From assembly GCA_947387485.1 (NCBI GenBank), contig CANDNT010000008.1, forward strand, positions 121,236 through 185,235: DNA of 64,000 bases, given 5' to 3'. Source of the stretch: Aquimarina rhabdastrellae. Its GTDB lineage: Bacteria > Bacteroidota > Bacteroidia > Flavobacteriales > Flavobacteriaceae. Under the pieces are notes generated by a model that was not told the origin of the DNA, ran no database searches, and worked only from the letters and a program-made list of their open reading frames with translations. Each line of letters begins with the position of its first letter. Within the stretch, counting starts at the first letter, position 1. Made by a program: the position numbers and the translations under genes. This document shows positions 55,501 to 64,000 of this stretch, piece after piece.

Positions 55501-56639
55501 ATCATACTTCAAGTGATGATGCTATTAATGATGCCAATGCTATCACTACGCCAGAAAACTATACGAGTCAACAAGACGGAGAAGAAATTTTTATTCGTAT
55601 AGAAAGTAATACTAATACCGCATGTTTTGCTACTGATAGTTTTGTTTTAAATGTATTTGAAATTCCTACAGCAGGAACAGTAACCGATTTAGAATTATGC
55701 GATGCTAATGCAGATATTATTAATTATGATTTAAGTTTTAGTCTCCCAGAGATTTTAGGAACACAAGATGCGTCACAATTTGATATCAGTTTCTATAACT
55801 CACAAACAGATGCAGATACTAGAACAAATGAATTAGAGTTAAACCATGAAACATCAGAAAGTACCACTACAGTCTTTGCACGTATAGAGAATATAGGTAA
55901 TACTGCTTGTTATCAAACCACGTCTTTTAATATCTTAAAAAGAGCATCTCCAGTATTAACTATTGCAGATGAAGTATTTATTTGCCCTGGAGAAACCTTA
56001 ACCGTTATTGCTGATGCTGGCTATGATAGCTATGAATGGTCTACTGGTGAAACTACAGAACATATCGATATCACTGCTCCAGGAGAATACAGCGTAACAG
56101 TAACAGCAAATTACAATTCGGTAAACTGTACAACGACCAAAACGTTTATGGTAACTGCATCAGTTGTGCCACAAACTATAGATGTGATTGTTGTTGATTT
56201 TAGACCAGGATCACAAAATACTATCAAAATAATAGCAGAAGGTGGTGGAGATTTTGAATACTCTATAGATGGTTTTTCTTTTCAAGAAAGCAATGTATTT
56301 ACTAACGTAGAGCCTGGAGATTATACTGCTTTTGTTAGAGATAAAGGACAATGTGTAATTTTATCTAAAGAATTTTATGCTTTAGGATACCCACAATTCT
56401 TTACCCCTAATGGAGATGGATTTAATGAAGTGTGGCAAATCCTTAACCCTGATAGAGAACCAGAAAATATCATATATATCTTTGATCGTTACGGAAAATT
56501 ACTAACTAATTTCACGCAAGCTGATATTGGTTGGGATGGTACTTATAATGGAAAACAAATGCCTGCTACAGATTATTGGTTTAAAGTGGAACGTATCAAC
56601 GGACAAACTATTAAAGGGCATTTTTCATTAAAACGATAA
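52569..56639 (+). CDS. Giant T9SS type B surface protein, paralogue 3
   Basis: The 1,356-residue protein has signal peptide MFKHTLSLLFLCYSFFAFSQ and the mature start GEANNWYFGDGAAI. Propeller-like domain, PKD (LWNFGDGNTSTEMNPAH), seven repeats with the DTEILNGQASSDFEV-type core, Ig-like domain (YEWSTGETTEHIDI), and a type B sorting domain (FFTPNGDGFNEVWQI to KR). Its C-terminal third is very close to paralogues 2 and 4. It is a separate type A transcription unit. Confidence 0.85.
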   Translation: MFKHTLSLLFLCYSFFAFSQGEANNWYFGDGAAITFNNGAPQVLSGSQVSTREGVCTISDESGNLLFYSDGITVWNRNNQIMQNGTGLLGDPSSTQSGIIIPYPENDNLYYLITVDDWSGNNGIRYNLIDMSLNGGLGAVTTKNQLLQSSTSEKVTAVKHANDTDIWIIAHEKRNNNYTSYLVTNTGINTTAIISSVGHTFESQGGRDDSGYLKASPNGKKIISSLFRRAELFDFDATTGILSNPINLSGFNNFSPYGAEFSSNSKYVYLSVSQSTLTKFFRYDISSNNATTINSSRLEIDLPASCSNVFLGGLQLGPDGNIYVAQFDATSIIGYNYLGIIENPNVNNPTYRCDAILLDPGLSELGLPTFIQSFFLNTLIADGFCSGQPTQFTVNPTGTIDSILWNFGDGNTSTEMNPAHTYTNPGTYNVIATITTGGTSTNEEIEVIIYQTPIHYTVANYQIEDVPFDGVADFDLTSRDTEILNGQASSDFEVFYFLTQDDADNNTNAISSPFTNTSNPQTIFSRIHNRNDTTCFQTGSFQVEVTSSSSIGTVSDFSICSLAPNTVTFDLDSKNDEVLDGQNPADFNISYHLSQDDADTNVNPLTSPYPYTDTSMPLPVFVRLEAVSDPTQFDTTSFNLIVSQAPTITTPNDIIVCDDNTNDGVESFDFTVTIRDILNGQDPNVFSVTLFASQNDLDNNTNPLPTVYQNTQLQQQIFAKIENTSNPNCVEQTSFIIGVSYSPFSVHPQDVIVCKDPTVNNTVTIDLSDYVPEILGSQNPADFTVTYHANENDAHTDQNPLPDAFSTTNTREQIVYRIENNLNTDCYINATLTLIVNNSPSIGSLTDITICDDNNDGTITFDLSSKDSEALDGQDPTVYQVLYFASQTDLDSNTNSLPSNYQNTQAQEQIFVRIHPINDVDCFNQSSFSLTVSPTPIIASTSLALDNCGTMGVAAFDLTENNDDILGNQSTTAVTITYHTSSDDAINDANAITTPENYTSQQDGEEIFIRIESNTNTACFATDSFVLNVFEIPTAGTVTDLELCDANADIINYDLSFSLPEILGTQDASQFDISFYNSQTDADTRTNELELNHETSESTTTVFARIENIGNTACYQTTSFNILKRASPVLTIADEVFICPGETLTVIADAGYDSYEWSTGETTEHIDITAPGEYSVTVTANYNSVNCTTTKTFMVTASVVPQTIDVIVVDFRPGSQNTIKIIAEGGGDFEYSIDGFSFQESNVFTNVEPGDYTAFVRDKGQCVILSKEFYALGYPQFFTPNGDGFNEVWQILNPDREPENIIYIFDRYGKLLTNFTQADIGWDGTYNGKQMPATDYWFKVERINGQTIKGHFSLKR
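55500..55654 (+). repeat. 155-bp block shared with paralogue 2
   Basis: Partner of 51249-51403 and identical to it by reading, within repeat 6 of the protein. Confidence 0.8.
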
Positions 56640-56743
56640 AAAATAGCATTATTTAAATATTCATACTATATACTAAACACAATCATTCTTCAAATCGAAA
56701 TCCCAATTTAAAATAAGTTAGATTTTTATTATAACATCCGTAC

Positions 56744-56779
56744 TAAAGCAGGTCTCACTACTAAGTGTGATCTGCTTTA
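56744..56779 (+). terminator. Terminator-like hairpin after paralogue 3
   Basis: TAAAGCAG (56744-56751) pairs with CTGCTTTA (56772-56779), with partial pairing inside. It is the counterpart of the hairpin at 48170-48209, with a changed left arm. Confidence 0.5.
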
Positions 56780-56920
56780 TTGCTTTATATAAAAACGCAT
56801 CATATTTTGTCGGCTTGACCAATAAATAATAAAATTAAACTTATAATGTTTAAACGTACACTAATTTTTCTCATATTATTACTATCACATTATTTTTCCT
56901 TTGGACAAGGAGAAGCTAAT
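56765..56920 (+). repeat. Type B upstream repeat, copy 2
   Basis: Nearly identical to 48193-48340, including the promoter TTG-N19-ATATTTTG and the leader. A few bases are inserted in the leader (AATAAATAATAAAATT against AATAATAAAATT). Confidence 0.8.
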
Positions 56921-59900
56921 AATTGGTATTTTGGAATTAATGCCGGTCTTAGTTTTAATACAGGAGACTCCCCTTCTCCACTATTAGATGGCCAGTTACA
57001 TAGCTCTAGAAGTGCTACAATTTCTGACCCAAATGGGAATTTACTTTTTTATACAGATGGAAATACGGTCTGGAATAGGAATCATCAAATCATGCAAGAT
57101 GGTACTGATTTATTTAGCTTGTTTACTGGAATAGGAATACGATCTATTATAGTTCCTCAACCTCAAAGTACTACTATTTATTATGTATTTACCACATCTA
57201 CTGGTGGTTTTATGGAATATAGCATAGTAGATATGTCTCTTAATAATGGTTTAGGAGCAGTTATTTCTAAGCAAAACAATCTAATTGAAAATATATCTGG
57301 ACCATTAACCGCTATTGTTCAAAAAAATGGCTCTGATATCTGGCTTGTTACTCATAGTTATGATCCTACTCCAAACTCTCCTGATGGAAATCTATTTTAT
57401 TTTTTCAGAATAACTCCAACAGGACTAATTACCACTCCAATGGTTCAACGAATAGGTGCTCCTCTCGATGTATTCTCCTATTCATTTGGTGAAATGAAAT
57501 TCTCTCCAGATGGAACAAAACTGGCAATAACATACCCTGTATTACCTGAAGGTCTGACTAATGGTGCTATTCCCAGAATATTTTTATATGAATTTGATCC
57601 TGAACTAGGAGTTTTATCTAATCCTATAGATTTTATGATTCCTACACCTAATGATTTTAGTATAGAATCTTATCCTGATAATGTAGAGTTTTCTCCTAAT
57701 AATAGATACTTATATGTTAATGATAGAAAAGGTTCTTTTTACCAATTTGATGTTTGTATTCATGATGCTAACCAAATCATCAACTCTAGAACTAAACTTG
57801 AGTCCATTACATCTAGACGTTTAGGAAGCGGAGCTGGAATGCAATTAGCTCCCAATGGTAAGATCTATATCTCTAATGACTATACCGATACCAATGAGAC
57901 TATAGGAGAAATATCATTCCCTAATAATGAAGCTAGTTTAGTTAACTATATCCATCATTCAGTTGACCTTAATGGTAGGATGTCTTTTTATCAATTTCCT
58001 AATTTTATTCGATCTTTTTTCTTTAGAGATATACATGCTGCTAATTTTTGTGCTGGGCTACCTACTTATTTTGACTTAAACAACTGTAATCCAGATAGTA
58101 TCTTCTGGGACTTTGGAGATGGAACTACTTCAACAGAAGTTAGTCCTGATAAAATTTATACTGACCCTGGTACTTATACTGTAACTGTAACAGAAACCAT
58201 TAATGGTCTATCTAATACATATACTACAGATGTTACTATATATCCTTCTCCTATAGCGAATACAATAACTACTTATACTGTTGATGCAAGTATGGCTAAT
58301 AATGGTACATACGAATTTGATTTATCTACAAAAGATGCCGAAATTCTCGGAAATCAAGATCCTAACCTTTTTGATATTTCTTATCATTTAACAGAAGATG
58401 ATGCTATAATTAATGCTAATCCGCTACCATCTTTATACACAAATACAGCTAACCCTCAAACTATTTATGCTAGAATACAAGGAAATCAAAATTCTACTTG
58501 TTATGGTATAACTTCTTTTGAATTAGAAATCCCTTCTTTGGCTAATATAGGAACTGTTTCTGATTTTTCCATCTGTAGTTTAACTCCTAATACTGCTACT
58601 TTTGATCTGGATTCTAAGAATGATGAAGCTCTTGATGGACAAAATCCTGCCGATTTTAATATCTCTTATCATTTATCTCAGGATGATGCTGATACTAATG
58701 TTAATCCTTTAACATCTCCTTATCCATATACTGATACTTCTATGCCGCTTCCTATCTTTGCACGATTAGAAGCTGTTAGTGATCCTACTCAGTTTGACAC
58801 CACTAGCTTTAATCTTATTGTTTCTCAAGCGCCTACAGTTACCACACCTAACGATATTATAGTTTGTGATGACAATACCAATGATGGAGTGGAATCTTTC
58901 GATTTTACAACTACCATTAGTGATATTTTGAATGGACAAGATCCTAATGTTTTTTCTGTGACGCTCTTTGCTTCGCAAAATGACCTAGATAACAACGCTA
59001 CCCCACTACCTACTGTATATCAAAATACGCAACCACAACAACAAATATTTGCTAAAATTGAGAATACTTCTAATCCTAACTGCATTGAACAAACTTCGTT
59101 CATGATTGGTGTTAGTTACTCTCCTTTCTCGGTAAATCCTCAAGATATTATTGTGTGTAAAGATCCTACTGTTAATAATACTGTAACTATCGATCTTTCT
59201 GATTATGTTCTTGAAATTCTAGGTGCTCAAAATCCTGCTGATTTTACTGTTACTTACCATGCTAATGAAAATGATGCTGATGCCGATCAAAATCCACTTC
59301 CGGATGCTTTTTCTACTACAAACACCAGGGAACAAATTGTTTATCGTATTGAAAATAATTTAAATACAGATTGCTATATCAATGCCACGCTAACGTTGAT
59401 TGTTAATAATAGTCCTACTATAGGTACTTTGACTGATGTTATTCTTTGTGATGACAACAATGATGGCACTGTTACTTTTGATCTATCTTCTAAAGATAGT
59501 GAAGCATTAGATGGTCAAGACCCTACAGTTTATCAAGTTTTATATTTTGCTTCTCAAACCGATTTAGATAATAATGCTAACGCACTACCTTCTGATTATC
59601 AAAATACACAAGCTCAAGAACAAATCTTTGTAAGAATACACCCTATCAATGATGTTGACTGTTTTAATCAATCTTCTTTTATTTTAACAGTTTCTCCTAC
59701 TCCAGTAATTGCTTCTACTCCTTTGGCATTGGATAACTGTGGGACAATAGGAGTAGCTACTTTTAATTTAACAGAAAATGATGATGACATATTAGGTAAT
59801 CAAGCAGCTACTGCAGTAACTATTACCTATCATACTTCAAGTGATGATGCTATGAATAACACTAATGCTATCACTACTCCAGAAAATTATACTAGTCAAC

Positions 59901-60967
59901 AAGATGGAGAAGAAATTTTTATTCGTATTGAAAGTAATACCAATACAACGTGTTTTGCTACTGATAGTTTTATTTTAAATGTGTTTGAAATTCCTACAGC
60001 AGGAACAGTGACTGATTTAGAACTATGTGATACTAATGCAGATGTTATTAACTATGATTTAAGTTTTAGTTTCCCTGAAATTTTAGGAACACAAGATACT
60101 GCTCTATTTGATATCAGTTTTTATACTTCACAAGCAGATGCAGATACTAGAACAAATGAATTAAATTTAAATCAAGAAACATCAGAAAGTACCACTACTG
60201 TTTTTGCCCGTATAGAAAATATAGGTAATTCTATTTGTTATCAAACCACCTCGTTTAATATTTTAAAAAGAGAATCTCCAGTATTAACTATCGCAGATGA
60301 GGTGTTTATTTGCCCTGAAGAAACCTTAACTCTTACTGCCGATGCTGGATATGATAGCTATGAATGGTCTACTGGCGAAACTACAGAACGTATTGATATC
60401 ACTACACCAGGAGAATATAGTGTAACTGTAACCGCGAATTACAATACGGTAAACTGTACAACGACCAAAACGTTTATGGTGACTGCATCGGTTGTACCAC
60501 AAACTATAGACGTGATTGTAGTGGATTTCAAACCAGGATCGCAAAACACTATTAAAATTATAACTGAAGGTGATGGGGATTTTGAATACTCTATAGATGG
60601 CTCCTCGTTTCAAGAAAGTAATGTATTTACCGATGTAAAACCAGGAGACTATACCGCCTTTGTTAGAGACAAAGGACAATGTATAATCTTATCTAAAGAA
60701 TTTTATGTTTTAGGATACCCGCAATTCTTTACGCCTAATGGAGATGGATTTAATGAAGTGTGGCAAATTCTTAATCCAGATAAAGAACCTACAAACAACA
60801 TTTATATCTTTGATCGTTACGGAAAACTATTAATTCGTTTTACTCAAGGAGATATTGGTTGGGATGGAACTTTTAACGGCAAACAAATGCCTGCTACAGA
60901 TTATTGGTTTAAAGTGGAACGTACCAACGGACAAACTATTAAAGGTCATTTTACACTAAAACGATAA
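56846..60967 (+). CDS. Giant T9SS type B surface protein, paralogue 4
   Basis: The 1,373-residue protein has signal peptide MFKRTLIFLILLLSHYFSFGQ. Its N-terminal propeller-like domain (about 22-395) is clearly diverged from the other copies (SPDGTKLAITYPVL, SPNNRYLYVNDRKG), while the PKD (FWDFGDGTTSTEVSPD), repeats 2-7, Ig-like and type B sorting domains are nearly shared with paralogue 2. This contrast suggests N-terminal diversification with C-terminal homogenisation. Confidence 0.85.
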   Translation: MFKRTLIFLILLLSHYFSFGQGEANNWYFGINAGLSFNTGDSPSPLLDGQLHSSRSATISDPNGNLLFYTDGNTVWNRNHQIMQDGTDLFSLFTGIGIRSIIVPQPQSTTIYYVFTTSTGGFMEYSIVDMSLNNGLGAVISKQNNLIENISGPLTAIVQKNGSDIWLVTHSYDPTPNSPDGNLFYFFRITPTGLITTPMVQRIGAPLDVFSYSFGEMKFSPDGTKLAITYPVLPEGLTNGAIPRIFLYEFDPELGVLSNPIDFMIPTPNDFSIESYPDNVEFSPNNRYLYVNDRKGSFYQFDVCIHDANQIINSRTKLESITSRRLGSGAGMQLAPNGKIYISNDYTDTNETIGEISFPNNEASLVNYIHHSVDLNGRMSFYQFPNFIRSFFFRDIHAANFCAGLPTYFDLNNCNPDSIFWDFGDGTTSTEVSPDKIYTDPGTYTVTVTETINGLSNTYTTDVTIYPSPIANTITTYTVDASMANNGTYEFDLSTKDAEILGNQDPNLFDISYHLTEDDAIINANPLPSLYTNTANPQTIYARIQGNQNSTCYGITSFELEIPSLANIGTVSDFSICSLTPNTATFDLDSKNDEALDGQNPADFNISYHLSQDDADTNVNPLTSPYPYTDTSMPLPIFARLEAVSDPTQFDTTSFNLIVSQAPTVTTPNDIIVCDDNTNDGVESFDFTTTISDILNGQDPNVFSVTLFASQNDLDNNATPLPTVYQNTQPQQQIFAKIENTSNPNCIEQTSFMIGVSYSPFSVNPQDIIVCKDPTVNNTVTIDLSDYVLEILGAQNPADFTVTYHANENDADADQNPLPDAFSTTNTREQIVYRIENNLNTDCYINATLTLIVNNSPTIGTLTDVILCDDNNDGTVTFDLSSKDSEALDGQDPTVYQVLYFASQTDLDNNANALPSDYQNTQAQEQIFVRIHPINDVDCFNQSSFILTVSPTPVIASTPLALDNCGTIGVATFNLTENDDDILGNQAATAVTITYHTSSDDAMNNTNAITTPENYTSQQDGEEIFIRIESNTNTTCFATDSFILNVFEIPTAGTVTDLELCDTNADVINYDLSFSFPEILGTQDTALFDISFYTSQADADTRTNELNLNQETSESTTTVFARIENIGNSICYQTTSFNILKRESPVLTIADEVFICPEETLTLTADAGYDSYEWSTGETTERIDITTPGEYSVTVTANYNTVNCTTTKTFMVTASVVPQTIDVIVVDFKPGSQNTIKIITEGDGDFEYSIDGSSFQESNVFTDVKPGDYTAFVRDKGQCIILSKEFYVLGYPQFFTPNGDGFNEVWQILNPDKEPTNNIYIFDRYGKLLIRFTQGDIGWDGTFNGKQMPATDYWFKVERTNGQTIKGHFTLKR
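58580..59083 (+). repeat. 504-bp direct repeat, copy in paralogue 4
   Basis: Partner of 50001-50504, identical by reading; the next difference is at 59084 (A against G). Confidence 0.85.
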
Positions 60968-60975
60968 AAACAGAT

Positions 60976-61011
60976 AACATACAGCTATGTTTGATAGTAT
61001 AGCTGTATGTT
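60976..61011 (+). terminator. Terminator hairpin after paralogue 4
   Basis: A perfect 13-bp stem AACATACAGCTAT / ATAGCTGTATGTT, 8 bp after the stop codon; GTTATTTC follows. Confidence 0.65.
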
Positions 61012-61098
61012 GTTATTTCGATCTAATATAAATTATTGTATATATCTTTTGGTTTATCGCTAATTCATGTTAATAGTATTTTACAAATGAATTAATAT

Positions 61099-61106
61099 TA
61101 TATTTG
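61099..61106 (+). promoter_or_regulatory. -7 box of giant paralogue 5 (type A leader)
   Basis: TATATTTG in the same GAATTAATATTATATTTGCA context as before paralogue 3; the ATG at 61150 is 44 nt downstream. Confidence 0.5.
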
Positions 61107-61149
61107 CAACTCTTGCTTAATAAACAAGTAAAATACTAACCTGACCCCT

Positions 61150-64000
61150 ATGTTAAAAAATACTTTTTCACTTTTATTATTACTGTATTCATGTATAGCC
61201 TTTTCTCAAGGTGAAGCCAACAATTGGTACTTTGGTAGTGAAGCAGCTATTAGATTTAATAATGGTATTCCCGAGGTATTAAATGATAGTGCAATGAGAG
61301 GTTCTGAAACCTCTGCCACCATTTCTGATGCAGACGGAAATTTACTTTTTTATGCCAATGCTACTACAGTTTGGAATAGAAATCATCGCGTTATGCAAAA
61401 CGGTTCTGGCTTATTAGGAAACAGTTCTAGTTCTCAAGCTGCATTAATTGTTCCTTTTCCTAACGATCCTAATCTATATTATCTATTTGTTTCTATAGGT
61501 AATGGTACTACTTCAGATGCTGGTCCAGCAGGAATCACTTATAGTATTATTGATATGCGCCTCGATGGCGGTTTAGGAGGTCTTGTACCTGGATTAAAAA
61601 ATCAAACTTTATTTGCACCATCTTCAGAACGAATGGCTGCCATAAGACATGAAAACGGACGCGACGTCTGGTTAATAGGAAATAGAAACCCTCAAGCTAG
61701 AGAAGTTGTTAGTTATTTATTAACTGGAGATACTACTATAACAAGTACTCCTGTTGTTTCTAATGTAGGTGTAAATGACTCTGATGATGTTATTGGTTTT
61801 ATTGTTTTTTCTCCTGATGGCGAAAAAGCTGCCATTACACACTTAAGAAATAGAACTATTTCATTACTTGATTTTGATCGTACTACTGGGGTATTTAGCA
61901 ATAAAATTGTAATCAATAACGCGCCTAATATATCTAATGGATTAAGAACTATTGAATTTTCTCCTGATGGTAGATATTTATACGCAGCAACTCAGGTGGT
62001 TCCTAATACTGGTATTATACAATATGATCTATGTTCAAATAATCAGGCTCAAATTAATGCTTCTGCTTTTAATCTTGTAACAAGAGATTTTAATACCAAT
62101 AGAAAATACGATCAAGGAATGTTGTTAGGTCCTGACGGAAAAATTTATATCGGATCAAGTATTAACGATGGTTATATCGCTAGAATCGAATCACCTAACT
62201 TACAAGGAAATGCAGCTAATTATGTAGAAGAAGCTATTTTTTTAGGTGCAGGTAAACGTACTTATGGTTTTTGTAATTTTGTTAAAGAACCTTCTGTATT
62301 ACCTAGAGATGCTTCTGGGATAAATGTTGCAGGTAATACCTGTATCAATGATGCCTTAACATTTACTATAAGTAATACAAATGATGTTACCTCTGTCGAT
62401 TGGGATTTTGGAAACGGAAATACCTTTACAGGTTTAACACCTCCTCCACAAACATATACTACAGCAGGAGTTTATACCATAACTGCTGCAATTACAAGAT
62501 GTGGTATGGTTGATAATGTAGCTTTGGATATCACTATAACTTCTCCTCCTACAGTTAGTACAGTTACTGATGTAAATCAATGTGCGACTACTTTTAATTT
62601 AAGAACTATAGACACCGAAGTTTTAGGAACTTTACCAACTACAGATTATCAAGTTGAATATTACGAAAATCAAGTCGATGCAGATAATAGAGAAAATAGT
62701 TTACCCGATTTATATACTCCTCCTTCTTCAAGTCAAGTAGTATATATAAGAGTACATGCTAATGATTCTCAAGGGTGTTATGCTATTCAAACATTTACAC
62801 TTAATACACAAACACCTATTACCATTGGTGCTATCAGTACTTTAAACGCCTGTATATCTGGTGCGACTGTAACTGTAGATTTAACTCAAAAAGATACTGA
62901 AGTATTAGGAAGTCAAAATCCAACTGAATATACAGTTACTTATCACGAGACCGAATTAGATGCACAATCTGGTACAGATATACCTAATGCTACGGCATAT
63001 GATGTAAGTGCTTCTCAACAAATTTATGTTAGAGTTGAAAGTGTTGTTGATTCCAATTGTTTTAACACTGGATCATTTACCTTACAAGTAAGTCAAGAGC
63101 CAAGGATAGCTAATTTAACAGCGTTAACTTTTTGTGGAAACGGAAATGCAGCTGACTTTAATTTAAGAGAGAAGGATACCGAAATCTTAGGAACTCAAAA
63201 TGCTTCAGACTTTGAAATTACTTATCATAACTCAAGTGATGATGCAATGAATGATGCTAATGCTATTGCTAATCCAGAGGCATATTCTGCTCAAAGTAGT
63301 GAAGAAATCCATGTACGTATAGAAAACACTACCAATGCTGCTTGTTTTGAAACAGGAAGTTTTAACTTGATGATTTCTCAAACGCCAGTGATTGCTTCTG
63401 CTCCGTTAGCATTGGATAATTGCGGAACTATGGGCGTTGCTACTTTTAATTTAAGAGAGAATGACGATGAAGTATTAGGAAGCCAAACAGCTACAGAGGT
63501 TACAATAACCTATCATACTTCTAGTGATGATGCTATGAATAATGCAAATGCCATCACTACGCCAGAAAATTATACCAGTCAGCAAGATGGAGAAGAGATT
63601 TTTGTACGTATAGAAAACAATACGAATACGGTATGTTTTGCTACTGATAATTTTATTTTAAATGTATTTGAAATCCCTACAGCAGGAACAGTAACTGATT
63701 TAGAATTATGTGATGTCAATGCTGATGTAATTAATTACGATTTAAGTTTTAGTTTTCCTGAGGTTTTAGGAACACAAGATGCTTCGCAATTTGATATCAG
63801 CTTTTATAGCACACAAGCAGATGCAGATACTAGAACAAATGGATTAGAACTAACCCAAGAAACATCAGAAGCGAGTACTACAGTTTTTGCACGTATAGAA
63901 AACATAGGTAATACAGCTTGTTACCAAACGACTTCGTTTAACATCTTAAAAAGAGAATCTCCAGTATTAACCATTGCAGATGATGTATTTATTTGTCCAG
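61150..64000 (+). CDS. Giant T9SS type B surface protein, paralogue 5 (partial, 3' end outside window)
   Basis: The open frame starts at ATG 61150 (MLKNTFSLLLLLYSCIAFSQ signal peptide, then GEANNWYFGSEAAI) and is still open at the window edge after 950 codons. It has a propeller-like domain, a PKD-like domain (VDWDFGNGNTFTGL), five repeats rather than seven before the Ig-like domain begins (SPVLTIADDVFICP), and the last two repeats closest to those of the other copies. The Ig-like and type B sorting domains are expected just beyond 64000. Confidence 0.85.
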   Translation, partial: MLKNTFSLLLLLYSCIAFSQGEANNWYFGSEAAIRFNNGIPEVLNDSAMRGSETSATISDADGNLLFYANATTVWNRNHRVMQNGSGLLGNSSSSQAALIVPFPNDPNLYYLFVSIGNGTTSDAGPAGITYSIIDMRLDGGLGGLVPGLKNQTLFAPSSERMAAIRHENGRDVWLIGNRNPQAREVVSYLLTGDTTITSTPVVSNVGVNDSDDVIGFIVFSPDGEKAAITHLRNRTISLLDFDRTTGVFSNKIVINNAPNISNGLRTIEFSPDGRYLYAATQVVPNTGIIQYDLCSNNQAQINASAFNLVTRDFNTNRKYDQGMLLGPDGKIYIGSSINDGYIARIESPNLQGNAANYVEEAIFLGAGKRTYGFCNFVKEPSVLPRDASGINVAGNTCINDALTFTISNTNDVTSVDWDFGNGNTFTGLTPPPQTYTTAGVYTITAAITRCGMVDNVALDITITSPPTVSTVTDVNQCATTFNLRTIDTEVLGTLPTTDYQVEYYENQVDADNRENSLPDLYTPPSSSQVVYIRVHANDSQGCYAIQTFTLNTQTPITIGAISTLNACISGATVTVDLTQKDTEVLGSQNPTEYTVTYHETELDAQSGTDIPNATAYDVSASQQIYVRVESVVDSNCFNTGSFTLQVSQEPRIANLTALTFCGNGNAADFNLREKDTEILGTQNASDFEITYHNSSDDAMNDANAIANPEAYSAQSSEEIHVRIENTTNAACFETGSFNLMISQTPVIASAPLALDNCGTMGVATFNLRENDDEVLGSQTATEVTITYHTSSDDAMNNANAITTPENYTSQQDGEEIFVRIENNTNTVCFATDNFILNVFEIPTAGTVTDLELCDVNADVINYDLSFSFPEVLGTQDASQFDISFYSTQADADTRTNGLELTQETSEASTTVFARIENIGNTACYQTTSFNILKRESPVLTIADDVFICP

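Noticed and set aside
50187..58978. Near-identical minus-strand frames of 70 codons at 50187-50399, 54438-54650 and 58766-58978
   Set aside because: They lie antisense to the same repeat in three paralogues; their similarity follows from the coding repeat, and they have no promoter or terminator.
43975..64000. CRISPR or non-coding tandem repeats
   Set aside because: The repeats are about 285 bp, diverged and in frame within long genes; they are protein repeats.

Overview
The window looks like a chromosome segment from a marine-type flavobacterium (Bacteroidota, Flavobacteriaceae; genus not decidable). The evidence is low GC, almost no Shine-Dalgarno sequences, Bacteroidota-type -7 boxes (TAnnTTTG), proteins with type IX secretion (T9SS) type A and type B sorting domains, and family markers such as DUF3667 and DUF4920.

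Layout. (1) 1-6.8 kb: meaB GTPase, small genes, then a biotin carrier / biotin carboxylase / carboxyltransferase operon (propionyl-CoA or acetyl-CoA type). (2) 6.9-15.8 kb: housekeeping and unknown genes, including a DinB-like protein, a PH-domain-like membrane protein, DUF3667, a large T9SS-secreted subtilisin, a PAP2 phosphatase and a MATE exporter. (3) 15.8-35.5 kb: a nitrate respiration island. It holds cytochrome c / oxidase-like membrane protein / modABC (minus), an outer-membrane porin (plus), an eight-gene molybdenum cofactor operon (minus), and napD-napA-napB-like / tetraheme lipoprotein / Fe-S protein / NrfD-type protein / ric (plus). Molybdate uptake, cofactor synthesis, the bis-MGD enzyme, its electron path and nitrosative damage repair are therefore together. 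(4) 35.6-43.8 kb: housekeeping genes (epimerase, MnmD, DUF4920, IlvE, MarR, VOC, M28 peptidase, PPK2). (5) 44-64 kb: five tandem, co-directional paralogues of about 1,360 residues. Each has a signal peptide, a propeller-like N-terminus, a PKD domain, repeats of about 95 residues and a T9SS type B C-terminus. The fifth runs off the window.

Most notable. The two divergent intergenic regions of the nitrate island each carry two FNR-like palindromes (TGAY-N4-RTCA), one per direction. In all four cases the palindrome begins exactly 36 nt before a -7-like box, which suggests one class II Crp/Fnr-type regulon covering every Mo/nitrate operon here. The NapB-like subunit is an internal duplication with four haem sites, the Fe-S subunit has Tyr in place of one cluster cysteine, and no NapC/NapGH is present. 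In the giant paralogue array, copies 2 and 4 share a 504-bp block I read as identical, and upstream flanks alternate A-B-A-B-A, indicating pairwise duplication and later gene conversion. A small minus-strand transcript candidate lies upstream of the carboxylase operon.

All calls come from reading the sequence and from knowledge of the families; no database search was run.
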